This document shows, one piece after another, positions 7,323 to 15,147 of a DNA stretch of 64,000 bases. The DNA is taken from NCBI RefSeq assembly GCF_003999975.1, contig NZ_RJAC01000002.1, positions 682,001 to 746,000 of the forward strand. The letters are read 5' to 3'. The stretch is from Actinoplanes solisilvae. Its GTDB lineage: Bacteria > Actinomycetota > Actinomycetes > Mycobacteriales > Micromonosporaceae. The notes beneath the pieces were generated by a model. That model saw only the letters and a program-made list of their open reading frames with translations. It ran no database searches and was not told where the DNA came from. The translations under genes and the position numbers were made by a program. How positions within the stretch are numbered: the stretch's first letter is position 1; the number at the start of each line of letters is the position of its first letter.

Positions 7323-8747
7323 TCACAGAATCCAAGCCTCCAGCGGACCGCGCAAGAAGTACACGATGAAGAGCGCCGCCACGCCGTACAGGATGGGATG
7401 AACTTCTTGCGCGCGGCCGGTGGCGAGCTTGAGAACGACGTACGAGATGACGCCCGCGCCGATGCCGTTGGAGATCGAATAGGTGAACGGCATCAGGGTG
7501 ATCGCCAGGAAGGCGGGCACCGCGAGCGTGTAGTCGGACCAGTCGATCTGCCGCACCGCGGTCATCATCAGGAAGCCGACCACGACCAGAGCCGTCGACG
7601 CCGCCTCGAACGGCACCACCGAGACCAGCGGCGCGAGGAACGTCGCGAGCAGGAAGAGACCGCCGGTGACGAGGTTCGCGGCGCCCGTGCGAGCGCCCTC
7701 ACCGACGCCGGCCGCGCTCTCGATGTAGGCCGTGTTGCTCGAGACGCTCGCCGCGCCACCCGCGGCCGCCGCCACCGAGTCGACCAGCAGAATCTCCCGC
7801 GTACGCGGCGGCATGCCCTTCTCGTCGAGCAGGCCACCCTCCTGCCCGACCGCGACCATCGTGCCCATCGTGTCGAAGAAGTCGGTGATCAGCAGCGTGA
7901 AGATGAACATCACCACGACCAGCCAACCGGCCCGCGACCACGAGTCGAGCACGTTGAAGTGGCCGAGCAGCGACAGGTCGGGCGTACTGACGATCTTCTC
8001 GGGCAGTTTCGGGACGTTGAGCGACCAGCCCTTGGGGTGCGCGATCGCCTCGACGATGATCGCCAGCACCGTGGTGCCGACGATGCCGATCAGGATCGCG
8101 CCGCGCACCTTGCGCACGAAAAGGATCAGCGTGAAGAGCAGCCCGATCGCGAAGACCGCGGTCGGCCAGGTCGCCAGCCTGCCGCCGATACCGAGCTCGA
8201 GCGGCACGGTGGTGCCCGCGGCGTCCGGGATCCGGCGCACGAATCCGGCGTCGACCAGCCCGATGATCATCAGGAACAGGCCGATGCCGACGCCGATCGC
8301 CGTCTTGAGCTGGGTCGGCACCGCGCGGAAGACCAGCTCCCGCAGGCCGGTGAGCACGAGGATCGCGATCAGAACGCCCTCGATCACGACCAGGCCCATC
8401 GCGTCGGCCCAGGTCATCTCAGGGGCGATCTCGTACGCGACCAGCGCGTTCACGCCCAGGCCGGCGGCGAGCGCCAGCGGGAAACGGGCCACGACGCCCA
8501 TCAGGATCGTCATCACGCCGGCGACCAGGGCGGTGCCCGCAGCCAGCGCGGCCAGCGGGAGCTGAGCGCCGTCGCCGTCGACCCCGTTGCCGAGGATGAG
8601 CGGATTGAGCACCACGATGTAGGCCATCGTGAAGAAGGTGGCCAGGCCACCGCGAACCTCGCGGCCCACGGTCGAGCCCCGGGCCGAGATCTCGAAGAAC
8701 CGATCAAAACCGTTCTTCGGCGTACGAGTATCGACAGCGGTGGACAT
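7323..8747 (-). CDS. NCS2 family purine permease (AzgA-like)
   Basis: 474-residue membrane transporter of the NCS2/AzgA group, which imports adenine, guanine or hypoxanthine with protons. The N-terminus FDRFFEISARGSTVGREVRGGLATFFTMAYIVVLNPLIL is diagnostic for the AzgA branch. Later segments include TDFFDTMGTMVAVG, SSNTAYIESAAGVGEGARTG and about 12 hydrophobic helices. ATG 8747 is preferred to the ORF limit at 8765 because GGAGG lies 7 nt upstream. It is divergent from the DUF2530 gene. I saw no purine-riboswitch-like fold in the leader, though I could only check by eye. Confidence 0.93.
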   Translation of the reverse strand: MSTAVDTRTPKNGFDRFFEISARGSTVGREVRGGLATFFTMAYIVVLNPLILGNGVDGDGAQLPLAALAAGTALVAGVMTILMGVVARFPLALAAGLGVNALVAYEIAPEMTWADAMGLVVIEGVLIAILVLTGLRELVFRAVPTQLKTAIGVGIGLFLMIIGLVDAGFVRRIPDAAGTTVPLELGIGGRLATWPTAVFAIGLLFTLILFVRKVRGAILIGIVGTTVLAIIVEAIAHPKGWSLNVPKLPEKIVSTPDLSLLGHFNVLDSWSRAGWLVVVMFIFTLLITDFFDTMGTMVAVGQEGGLLDEKGMPPRTREILLVDSVAAAAGGAASVSSNTAYIESAAGVGEGARTGAANLVTGGLFLLATFLAPLVSVVPFEAASTALVVVGFLMMTAVRQIDWSDYTLAVPAFLAITLMPFTYSISNGIGAGVISYVVLKLATGRAQEVHPILYGVAALFIVYFLRGPLEAWIL

Positions 8748-8865
8748 GCGGGCCCTCCGGATCACGGGTTCGGCGTCGCCGAGATATTCTCAGTCATCGA
8801 TGACCTGCGCAAAACCGTGATGTGTCGGGCCCGTCACAGGAGCCCACGCGTGATCTCTGCGGACC

Positions 8866-8871
8866 TATCCT
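8866..8871 (+). promoter_or_regulatory. Putative -10 element for a leaderless DUF2530 transcript
   Basis: TATCCT is spaced so that transcription would begin at or within a base of the GTG at 8878. No ribosome-binding site precedes that codon, so leaderless translation is likely. The inference rests on spacing only. Confidence 0.45.
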
Positions 8872-8877
8872 GTGCAG

Positions 8878-9129
8878 GTGAGTGAGAAGCCCCGGGTCGA
8901 GCCGCTGGACCCGCCCATGGTCCCGTTCGCCGTGGGCGGCTTGGCCCTGTTCGCCGTCGCCGCTCTGATCGTGTGGCTGGCCGACGGGCCCGACCGCTGG
9001 CTCGAGATCTGCGTCGCGGGTTTCCTCGTCGGCATCCCCGGCCTGATCACGATGATCGTGCACGACCGGGGCCGCAAACGCCGCCGGCAGCTGACGCACC
9101 CGTCGTTCAAGGTGACGTCTCAGCTCTAG
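8878..9129 (+). CDS. DUF2530 membrane protein
   Basis: 83-residue protein matching the actinobacterial DUF2530 pattern: a VEPLDPPMVPF-type N-terminus, two transmembrane helices (about residues 16-35 and 43-62), and a basic tail RGRKRRRQ. No function is known. GTG 8878 was selected because a -10-like TATCCT ends 7 nt upstream. GTG 8872 would add two residues. As I recall, DUF2530 genes often sit beside NCS2 permease and MarR genes in actinomycetes, as here. Confidence 0.82.
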   Translation: MSEKPRVEPLDPPMVPFAVGGLALFAVAALIVWLADGPDRWLEICVAGFLVGIPGLITMIVHDRGRKRRRQLTHPSFKVTSQL

Positions 9130-9142
9130 CGACTCCAGCCGC

Positions 9143-9964
9143 TCAGCTGTGGCCGAACTCCTCGGCCGGTTCGCTCTCTTCCACCGAGCCGTGGCCCCGG
9201 CTCACGGCGACCGATTCGACCTCGCTGTCGTCGAAGACGGTCGGCAGTTCCTCGACCGGCTGCTCGGAGCTGCCCAGCAGGGCCTCGGAGTGGGCGCCGC
9301 ACCCGTGGTCGGCGCTGACCGCGCGGCCGTCGTCGGGGGCGTAGAGGTTGCCGCAGACGCCGAACATCGTGCGCAGGGAGCCGGCCAGGGCCAGATAGAA
9401 GCCGCAGGTGCCGCAGCGGGCGTTGCGCGGGGCGGCGACCGAGATGGGGGCCTCGGGGCCGGACTCGCCGTCATACCACCGCTGGGCGGTGTCGAGGCGG
9501 CCCTCGCGCGACATGACGCGGGAGCGGCCGAGGCCCAGCTCCCAGCTCACCTCTTCGACGGCCGGGTCGTCGCTGAGCACGTAGCCCTGGGCGAGACGAT
9601 CGTCGTCGGGGGCGGTCGGCATGAGGTCGCCGACGCCGAGGTCGCCGGGCTGAACGCGCTCGTTCCACGGCACCCAGCCGGGGGCGAGCAGCGCGTCGGG
9701 GCCGGGCAGCAACACGGTCTCGCAGACCGTGACGTGCCGGCTACGCGGGACGCGGGTCACGGTGACGGCCCAGCGCCAGCCACGGTAGCCCGCGAGGTGG
9801 CTCTCGAAGAGATGGGTCACGAGACGATCGCCCTCGGCGATGGCCTCGAGATGGTCGCCGATGTCGGCCGGGTCCACATCGGTGATCGCGCCACGTGCGA
9901 CCCCGACCGCATCGGCACAAACCTGGTCGAGGCGGGCTGCACGCGTGGTGGTCCGAGTCGTCAC
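9143..9964 (-). CDS. DUF3027 family protein
   Basis: 273-residue actinobacterial protein of the DUF3027 family, function unknown. It contains GYRGWRWAVTVTRVPRSRHVTVCETVLLPG and WVPWNERVQPGDLGVGDLMPT, which are typical of the family. Near residue 195 there is a cysteine-rich zinc-ribbon-like segment (RCGTCGFYL, GVCGN, HGCGAHSE) and then an acidic tail. GTG 9964 is chosen because a GACAAT hexamer lies 6 nt before it, consistent with a leaderless start. A GTG six codons upstream (9982) is the alternative. The gene is divergent from the following MFS gene, with about 100 bp between them. Confidence 0.85.
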   Translation of the reverse strand: MTTRTTTRAARLDQVCADAVGVARGAITDVDPADIGDHLEAIAEGDRLVTHLFESHLAGYRGWRWAVTVTRVPRSRHVTVCETVLLPGPDALLAPGWVPWNERVQPGDLGVGDLMPTAPDDDRLAQGYVLSDDPAVEEVSWELGLGRSRVMSREGRLDTAQRWYDGESGPEAPISVAAPRNARCGTCGFYLALAGSLRTMFGVCGNLYAPDDGRAVSADHGCGAHSEALLGSSEQPVEELPTVFDDSEVESVAVSRGHGSVEESEPAEEFGHS

Positions 9965-10068
9965 GTGGTCATTGTCCCCCACCGGGGCGAAGGTATTGCA
10001 ACGACTCCCCCAGATCCGGCGGCGGCGGGACGGGACATCGCTCGCCCCGATCAGTCAGGATGGGATCC

Positions 10069-12246
10069 ATGCCGCTGCTTCCCTCTCTCGGACGCACCGT
10101 CGGCACCGGCGTCAAGGCGGGCCGGGCGCTGGTGCGCGGTTCCGTGCGCGGCGGTGCCTGGGCGACTCGCCGGGTCGGTTCCGCGCGGGCCAGGGGGGCC
10201 GCCAACGAGCAGGGCATGATCCGGCTCTTCGACCTGCACGCCCTCTCCTGCGCCGGTGACGTCCTGATCGCGATCGGGCTCGCCGGAACGATCTTCTTCA
10301 ACGTCCCGCTGGGCGAGGCGCGCAGCAAGGTCGCGCTCTACCTGCTCATCACGATGGTGCCGTTCGCCCTGCTGGCGCCCGTGGTGGGCCCGCTGCTCGA
10401 CCACTTCCGGCACGGCCGTCGCTACGCGCTCGCGGTCACGATGCTCGGCCGGGCCTTCCTGGCCTATGTGATCTCCGAAGAGCTGTTCAACTGGGGCCTC
10501 TATCCAGCCGCGTTCGGCGTCCTGGCATTTTCCCGGGCGTACGGGGTGGCGCGCTCGGCCGCCGTGCCCAGGCTGCTGCCCGAGGGGGTTGGCCTGTCCC
10601 AGGTCGGCGCCCGGGCCAGCGTCTACGGCACGTTCGCCGGTGCCGTGGTCGCGCCGGTGGGCCTTCTCGCCTTCAAGTTCGGCCCGCAGTGGCCGCTGCG
10701 CGTCGCGGTGATCATCTTCATCGTCGGCATGGTCGTGGCGCTACGCCTGCCGCCACGGGCCGACTCCGACCCGCCCGAGGCCGTGCCGCGCCCCTGGCGC
10801 ACGATGCTGCGCCTGCCCCGCGGCGACGACCGGCCGCTCGCCGGCAAGCTCGTGGTCTCGACCCTGGTCGGCGCGGCCGGCCTGCGGCTGCTGTACGGCT
10901 TCATGCTGCTCTTCCTGGCCTTCGTGATCATGGCCGACGGGCTCGGCACGACGATCCTGGGCAACGACATCGGCCGCAAGGGCGCGGTCGGACTGGTCGG
11001 CGGCGCGCTGGTCGTCGGCACGTTCCTGTCCACCGCCGTGGGCACCCGCCTGCGCATCCGCCGCCCGCTGGCCCTGCAGACGGCCGGGCTGACCGTCACG
11101 GCCGGCGTGGGGGTGCTCGCCACGCTCTTCTACAGCCTCGCGATGGTCACGATCATGGCGCTGCTGGTGGCCGTCTTCAGCGGCATCGCGAAGCTGGCGG
11201 TCGACGCCAGCATTCAGGAGAGGGTGCCCGAGCGTCTGCGCGCGAGCGCCTTCGCCCACTCCGAGACCGTCCTCATGATCGCCTGGGTGGTCGGCGGCGG
11301 CATCGGCATCATCCCGCTCCCCGGCCGTCTCGGTGTGGCCCTGGCCACCCTGCTGGCCGTGCTCGCCGCGGTGCGCGCGGGCTACGTCGCCACCCGCCTC
11401 CACAATGAACGCCTCAGCGGCCGGGCCGGCGACTCCGACGTCCCCGACCGCGAGCCCGCGGGAGCCACCGTCGGCGGCCCTGCACGAGGCGCCACCGGGA
11501 ACGCAGCCGCCGCAGCCGACGGTCCGCACGCGGCAGCCGAGGCAGCCGGGCGTGGACGTCCTCGTCCGCCGGGCCCGCACGGCGCGCCGCCCGAGCACTG
11601 GGCAGCGGCCGGAAACACGCCGAGCGACCTCTGGGGCGCCGGCCGCGACGCACCGGGCAACGGCCGGCCCGGCCGCGGCGCACCGGCCAACGACTGGGGC
11701 CCCAGCTCCCACGAGCCGACCGACCCGTGGCCGGAGGCACCGACCGTGCCGACTCAAGCGCGGCCCAACAACGTCCCGCCACCGGCCCAGACCCGGGGCA
11801 CCGGCGGGGGTGCCGATCCGGCCCGATCCGACCGGGCGCACGGCGCTGGAACCGACCCGACCCGGGTCGACCGAGCCGGCACAGACTCCACGCGGTCCGA
11901 CCGGGCCAACGGCGAGCGCGCCGGGACTCCTCCCACCCGCGGTGATCATCTACGCAGCGATCCGCCCACCAAGATCGACCCGGGCGAGAAGCGGGGATGG
12001 CTCGGCCGCCGCAAGAACAAGCGGACCCCGGCCGAGTCCGGGCCGCGCGCCACAGAGCCACCGCGCGCCGCAGAGCCACCCCGCGCCACAGAGCCACCCC
12101 GCGCCGCAGAGCCGCCGCCCCCGCCCGCTCAGGCCGAGGCAGCGCCCTCCGAGCCCATGCCCGCCCCGCCCGGCTTCCACGTCTATCGGCCCTCCTCCGC
12201 TGGCCGCCCCGGCAACGGCAGCACCTCTGACGACGACGACCGCTGA
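10069..12246 (+). CDS. MFS transporter with long disordered C-terminal tail
   Basis: 725 residues from ATG 10069. The first ~35 residues are basic (RTVGTGVKAGRALVRGSVRG). They are followed by about 12 hydrophobic helices with MFS features (PVVGPLLDHFRHGRRYAL, VPRLLPEGVGLSQVGARASVYGTFAG, RVPERLRASAFAHSETVLM). From about residue 450 to the end the protein is Pro/Ala/Arg/Asp-rich and lacks hydrophobic segments. This tail includes ASDRTR-type repeats and 18-bp tandem units encoding ATEPPR/AAEPPR (about 12048-12120). An AGGATGGGA stretch precedes the ATG. The in-frame ATG at 10060 is possible. As I recall, MFS proteins next to DUF3027 genes are common in actinomycetes. The substrate is unknown, and the tail is probably cytoplasmic. 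Confidence 0.87.
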   Translation: MPLLPSLGRTVGTGVKAGRALVRGSVRGGAWATRRVGSARARGAANEQGMIRLFDLHALSCAGDVLIAIGLAGTIFFNVPLGEARSKVALYLLITMVPFALLAPVVGPLLDHFRHGRRYALAVTMLGRAFLAYVISEELFNWGLYPAAFGVLAFSRAYGVARSAAVPRLLPEGVGLSQVGARASVYGTFAGAVVAPVGLLAFKFGPQWPLRVAVIIFIVGMVVALRLPPRADSDPPEAVPRPWRTMLRLPRGDDRPLAGKLVVSTLVGAAGLRLLYGFMLLFLAFVIMADGLGTTILGNDIGRKGAVGLVGGALVVGTFLSTAVGTRLRIRRPLALQTAGLTVTAGVGVLATLFYSLAMVTIMALLVAVFSGIAKLAVDASIQERVPERLRASAFAHSETVLMIAWVVGGGIGIIPLPGRLGVALATLLAVLAAVRAGYVATRLHNERLSGRAGDSDVPDREPAGATVGGPARGATGNAAAAADGPHAAAEAAGRGRPRPPGPHGAPPEHWAAAGNTPSDLWGAGRDAPGNGRPGRGAPANDWGPSSHEPTDPWPEAPTVPTQARPNNVPPPAQTRGTGGGADPARSDRAHGAGTDPTRVDRAGTDSTRSDRANGERAGTPPTRGDHLRSDPPTKIDPGEKRGWLGRRKNKRTPAESGPRATEPPRAAEPPRATEPPRAAEPPPPPAQAEAAPSEPMPAPPGFHVYRPSSAGRPGNGSTSDDDDR

Positions 12247-12292
12247 CCCCCCGGCCGGCCCGTCTCACCCGCGATTCAGGAAGATCTCCACC

Positions 12293-12919
12293 ATGACGCT
12301 CCCTCTCCTGGTGGTCACGGCGGTAGCCGCTGAGGCGGAGGCTGTTCGGGCCGGGGCCGACCCTGACCACGTGGTGGTCGAGCCGGTCGGTGTCGGGCCC
12401 GCCGCGGCCGCCGCCGGCACCGCCCGCCTGTTGGCCACGGGCCGATACCGCGCCGTCATCTCAGCCGGCATCGCCGGAGGCTTCCCCGGCCGCGCCCCGG
12501 TCGGCGCCGTAGTGCTGGGCATCCGCAGCATCGCCGCCGACCTGGGCGCCGAGACCGCCGACGGCTTCCTCCCCGTCGAGGAGCTCGGTTTCGGCAGCAG
12601 CGTGCTCGACGCCGACCCCGGGCTTCTCGAATCGCTGCGCGCCGCGCTGCCCGGGGCGATCGCCGGCGACGTGCTCACCCTCACCACCGTGACCGGCACC
12701 GCCGCCACCGCCGAGCGCCTGTCCACCCGTTATCCACAGGCAGTCGCCGAGGCCATGGAGGGCTACGGCGTTGCCGTGGCGGCCGCCGGTCTTCCCTTCG
12801 CTGAGCTGCGCACAGTCTCGAATCCGATCGGTCCGAGAGACCGGGCGGCCTGGCGGCTGAAGGAGGCCTTCGCTGCGTTGTCCACAGCTTCGGCCGCATT
12901 GTGGAAAGCTTGTGGATAA
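12293..12919 (+). CDS. mqnB: Futalosine hydrolase
   Basis: 208-residue nucleoside phosphorylase-fold enzyme that removes hypoxanthine from futalosine in the alternative (futalosine) menaquinone pathway. It begins LLVVTAVAAEAEAVRAG, has VISAGIAGGFPGRAPVGAVVLG, and carries EAMEGYGVAVAAAGLPFAELRTVSNPIGPRDRAAW near the end, where the Met-Glu-Gly stretch is the nucleoside-binding region. The ATG at 12293 has an AGGAAG about 11 nt upstream. The ORF can be extended far upstream only as a shadow of the MFS tail. It is followed by mqnD, so at least two steps of the pathway are encoded together. Confidence 0.93.
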   Translation: MTLPLLVVTAVAAEAEAVRAGADPDHVVVEPVGVGPAAAAAGTARLLATGRYRAVISAGIAGGFPGRAPVGAVVLGIRSIAADLGAETADGFLPVEELGFGSSVLDADPGLLESLRAALPGAIAGDVLTLTTVTGTAATAERLSTRYPQAVAEAMEGYGVAVAAAGLPFAELRTVSNPIGPRDRAAWRLKEAFAALSTASAALWKACG

Positions 12920-12981
12920 CTTCACCGTGTGGGACGAAAGACACCTGTCGTGACACCACCGGCCCGGCTGATCCGTCTAGC

Positions 12982-13803
12982 GTGGACGCCGTGGCGCTTT
13001 CTCTCGCGGTCTCCCCCTGCCCGAACGACACGTTCGTCTTCCACGCCCTCGTGCACGGGCTGATCCCCGGTGCTCCCGAGGTCAACCTGACCTTCGCCGA
13101 CGTCGACGTGACCAACACGGCGGCCGAGCGGGGCGAGTTCGACCTGGTCAAGGTGAGCTACGCGGCGCTGCCCTGGCTGCTTGACGACTACGAGCTGCTG
13201 CCCACCGGGGGCGCGCTCGGGCGGGGCTGCGGCCCGCTGGTGCTGGCCCGCGAGCCCGGCCTCGACGTCACCGGCAAAACGGTCGCCGTCCCCGGCGACC
13301 GCACCACGGCGTACCTGCTGTTCCGCCTCTGGTCCGAGGGTCGCGCCCCGGGCCGCGTCGAGGTCGTGCCGTTCCACGAGATCATGCCCGGCGTCGCCGA
13401 GGGCAAGTTCGACGCGGGGCTGGTCATCCACGAGGCGCGCTTCACCTATCAGCGCTACGGGCTGACCGCCCTGGCCGATCTGGGCGAGTGGTGGGAGGCC
13501 GACACGGGCCTGCCGATCCCGCTCGGGGCGATCCTGGCCAGGAAGGGCGTCGTCGACCCGGCCGAGGCGACCGAGTGGATCCGTAACTCGGTGAGCATGG
13601 CCTGGGCCAACCCCGACGCGAGCCGCGAGTTCATCCTGGCCAACGCCCAGGAGATGGAGCCCGACGTGGTGAAGCAGCACATCGATCTCTACGTCAACGA
13701 GTTCACCCTGGATCTGGGCAAAGACGGACTCGCCGCCGCCGACGCCCTGTTGCAGCGTGCGGCGGCGGCGGGTATCACGCCGGCCGTCAAGCCATTGGCC
13801 TAG
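12982..13803 (+). CDS. mqnD: 1,4-dihydroxy-6-naphthoate synthase
   Basis: Periplasmic-binding-protein-fold enzyme that converts cyclic de-hypoxanthinyl futalosine to 1,4-dihydroxy-6-naphthoate in the futalosine route. About 273 residues. The family N-terminus LSLAVSPCPNDTFVFHALVHG is clear, followed by VDVTNTAAERGEFDLVKVSYAALPWL, VAVPGDRTTAYLLFRLW, FDAGLVIHEARFTYQRYGL and DLGEWWEADTGLPIPLGAILA. Candidate starts are GTG 12982 and GTG 12991, and neither has a good ribosome-binding site. It lies 62 bp after mqnB. The C-terminus converges on the cold-shock gene with a 4-bp overlap. Confidence 0.93.
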   Translation: MDAVALSLAVSPCPNDTFVFHALVHGLIPGAPEVNLTFADVDVTNTAAERGEFDLVKVSYAALPWLLDDYELLPTGGALGRGCGPLVLAREPGLDVTGKTVAVPGDRTTAYLLFRLWSEGRAPGRVEVVPFHEIMPGVAEGKFDAGLVIHEARFTYQRYGLTALADLGEWWEADTGLPIPLGAILARKGVVDPAEATEWIRNSVSMAWANPDASREFILANAQEMEPDVVKQHIDLYVNEFTLDLGKDGLAAADALLQRAAAAGITPAVKPLA

Positions 13804-14186
13804 ACCTCGAACTCTTTCGCGACGGCGTGCACGAGCTGCGCGATCTTCTGGGCGACGCGCTTGTCGGGGTAGCGGCCGTGGCTCAGCCCCGGCTGCACCT
13901 GCGACTCCAACACCTTGATCATGTCTTCGACCATGCTGTGCAGCTCTTCGGCCGGACGGCGCCGCAACTCCGCGAGCGAGGGCGGCGCGTCGATCAGCTT
14001 CACGCCCATCGCCTGGGCGCCCTTACGGCTGTCCACCACGCCGAACTCGACCCGCTGACCCGTCTTCAACTCGGCCACCCCGGCCGGCAGCGCGCCCTTG
14101 GGCAGGAACACGTCGCCGCCCTCATCGCTGGTGACGAACCCGAATCCCTTCGCCGCGTCGTACCACTTCACTCGACCCGTGGGCAC
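13800..14186 (-). CDS. Cold-shock domain protein with C-terminal extension
   Basis: 128-residue protein. Residues 1-65 are a cold-shock (CSD) nucleic-acid-binding fold with RNP-1-like KGFGFVTSDEGGDVFL and a second strand QRVEFGVVDSRKGAQAMGVKL. Residues 66-128 form a charged, probably helical extension (AELRRRPAEELHSMVEDMIKVLES). GTG 14186 is preferred to the GTG six codons upstream because GAGG lies 7 nt before it and the protein then begins PTGRVKWYDAAKGFGF, as in related actinobacterial proteins. Probable RNA chaperone. Confidence 0.92.
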   Translation of the reverse strand: MPTGRVKWYDAAKGFGFVTSDEGGDVFLPKGALPAGVAELKTGQRVEFGVVDSRKGAQAMGVKLIDAPPSLAELRRRPAEELHSMVEDMIKVLESQVQPGLSHGRYPDKRVAQKIAQLVHAVAKEFEV

Positions 14187-14236
14187 CGCTGACCTCAGCT
14201 TCACTCAAAGAAAACAACCGCTTACCCCAAGGCTAC

Positions 14237-14860
14237 TTAAGCGGCGGGCCCGGACCCAACTGCAATCTCACCCAGCAGCGCCGGCAGACCCAGAAGATCC
14301 CCCAAGACGTACGCCGCCCCGGCCGCCCGCAGTTCGTCGGCCGAGCACGGTCCGGTGGTCACACCGATGCCCGGGACGCCGGCCGTACGCGCCGCGATCA
14401 TGTCGGCCACGTGATCTCCCACGTACCAGCGGACGCCGTGCTCGACCAGCGCGGTCGCCTTGCCCTCGGCGAAGAGGTCGCCGGCCACCTCGTCCGCGAC
14501 GAGGCCGAGGTGGTCGAGATGCATCTCGGCCAACCGGCCCAGTTTCGATGTGACAACTACAACACGCAGGCCCATCTCGCGGACGGCCGCGAGCGCCTCG
14601 ACGGCCCCGAGCAGGGGCACCGCCGGCGTGATCGCGTACTGCTCGTAGAGGGCGCGGTAGGTGGTCACGACCTCCTCGATCCGCTCGGCCGGGAACCAGT
14701 GCGCCAGTTCGGTGCGCAGCGGCGGTCCCAGCCGGCTGACCGCGAGGTCGGCGTCGACGTGGACACCCGTCTTCTCGGTCAATGCCCGATAGGCGGCGCG
14801 GATGCCCGGCCGGGAGTCGATCAAGGTCATATCCAGGTCGAACCCGACCGCATCGCTCAC
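14237..14860 (-). CDS. HAD family phosphatase
   Basis: 207-residue haloacid-dehalogenase hydrolase. Motif I is FDLDMTLIDSRPGI (nucleophile and acid Asp pair), motif II is VVVTSKLG, motif III is a Lys in AEGKATAL, and motif IV is WYVGDHVADMIAARTAGVPGIGVTTG. An alpha-helical cap lies between I and II, as in phosphoglycolate-phosphatase-like enzymes. The substrate is unknown. Its GTG start overlaps the stop of the upstream 66-codon gene as GTGA, so the two are translationally coupled. Confidence 0.92.
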   Translation of the reverse strand: MSDAVGFDLDMTLIDSRPGIRAAYRALTEKTGVHVDADLAVSRLGPPLRTELAHWFPAERIEEVVTTYRALYEQYAITPAVPLLGAVEALAAVREMGLRVVVVTSKLGRLAEMHLDHLGLVADEVAGDLFAEGKATALVEHGVRWYVGDHVADMIAARTAGVPGIGVTTGPCSADELRAAGAAYVLGDLLGLPALLGEIAVGSGPAA

Positions 14861-15057
14861 GCGGGGGTCGACGGGATGTAAACCAGTTGCTCCACCGGCA
14901 GCGGGAAGGTCTGGTCATCGCCGAACGGCGACGGGGCCGCCGCGCGGTCGGAGACGATCTCGGACACGTGCACGTGTCCCCTCATGTCGACCGGCTGCGT
15001 GTGGCGCTGGACGCCGCCCTCGACGTCGGTACCCGGCAACTTGTTCTCAGCGGCCAC
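14857..15057 (-). CDS. Small conserved hypothetical protein
   Basis: 66-residue acidic soluble protein with QPVDMRGHVHVSEIVSDRA, a central Pro/Ala stretch, and DDQTFPLPVEQLVYIPSTP at the end. GTG start with AGGGAA upstream. Its stop overlaps the HAD phosphatase start by 4 bp, which is the best evidence that it is expressed. It is divergent from the large helicase-associated gene. No function can be assigned. Confidence 0.7.
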   Translation of the reverse strand: MAAENKLPGTDVEGGVQRHTQPVDMRGHVHVSEIVSDRAAAPSPFGDDQTFPLPVEQLVYIPSTPA

Positions 15058-15147
15058 GGATGTTCCCTTCAGCGTCCCTACGGAAGATCTCCGCCCGGCC
15101 GAGCCGGGCTCTCCAATATCGTCCCACGGTCGCTAGCGTTGAACACG

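Noticed and set aside
8748..8877. Possible purine riboswitch upstream of the NCS2 permease
   Set aside because: I could not find the conserved loop-loop pairing or junction bases by eye, and the gap also serves the divergent DUF2530 promoter.
7275..8885. 536-codon + strand ORF
   Set aside because: Antisense shadow of the NCS2 permease: His/Arg/Asp-rich composition, no ribosome-binding site, no family.
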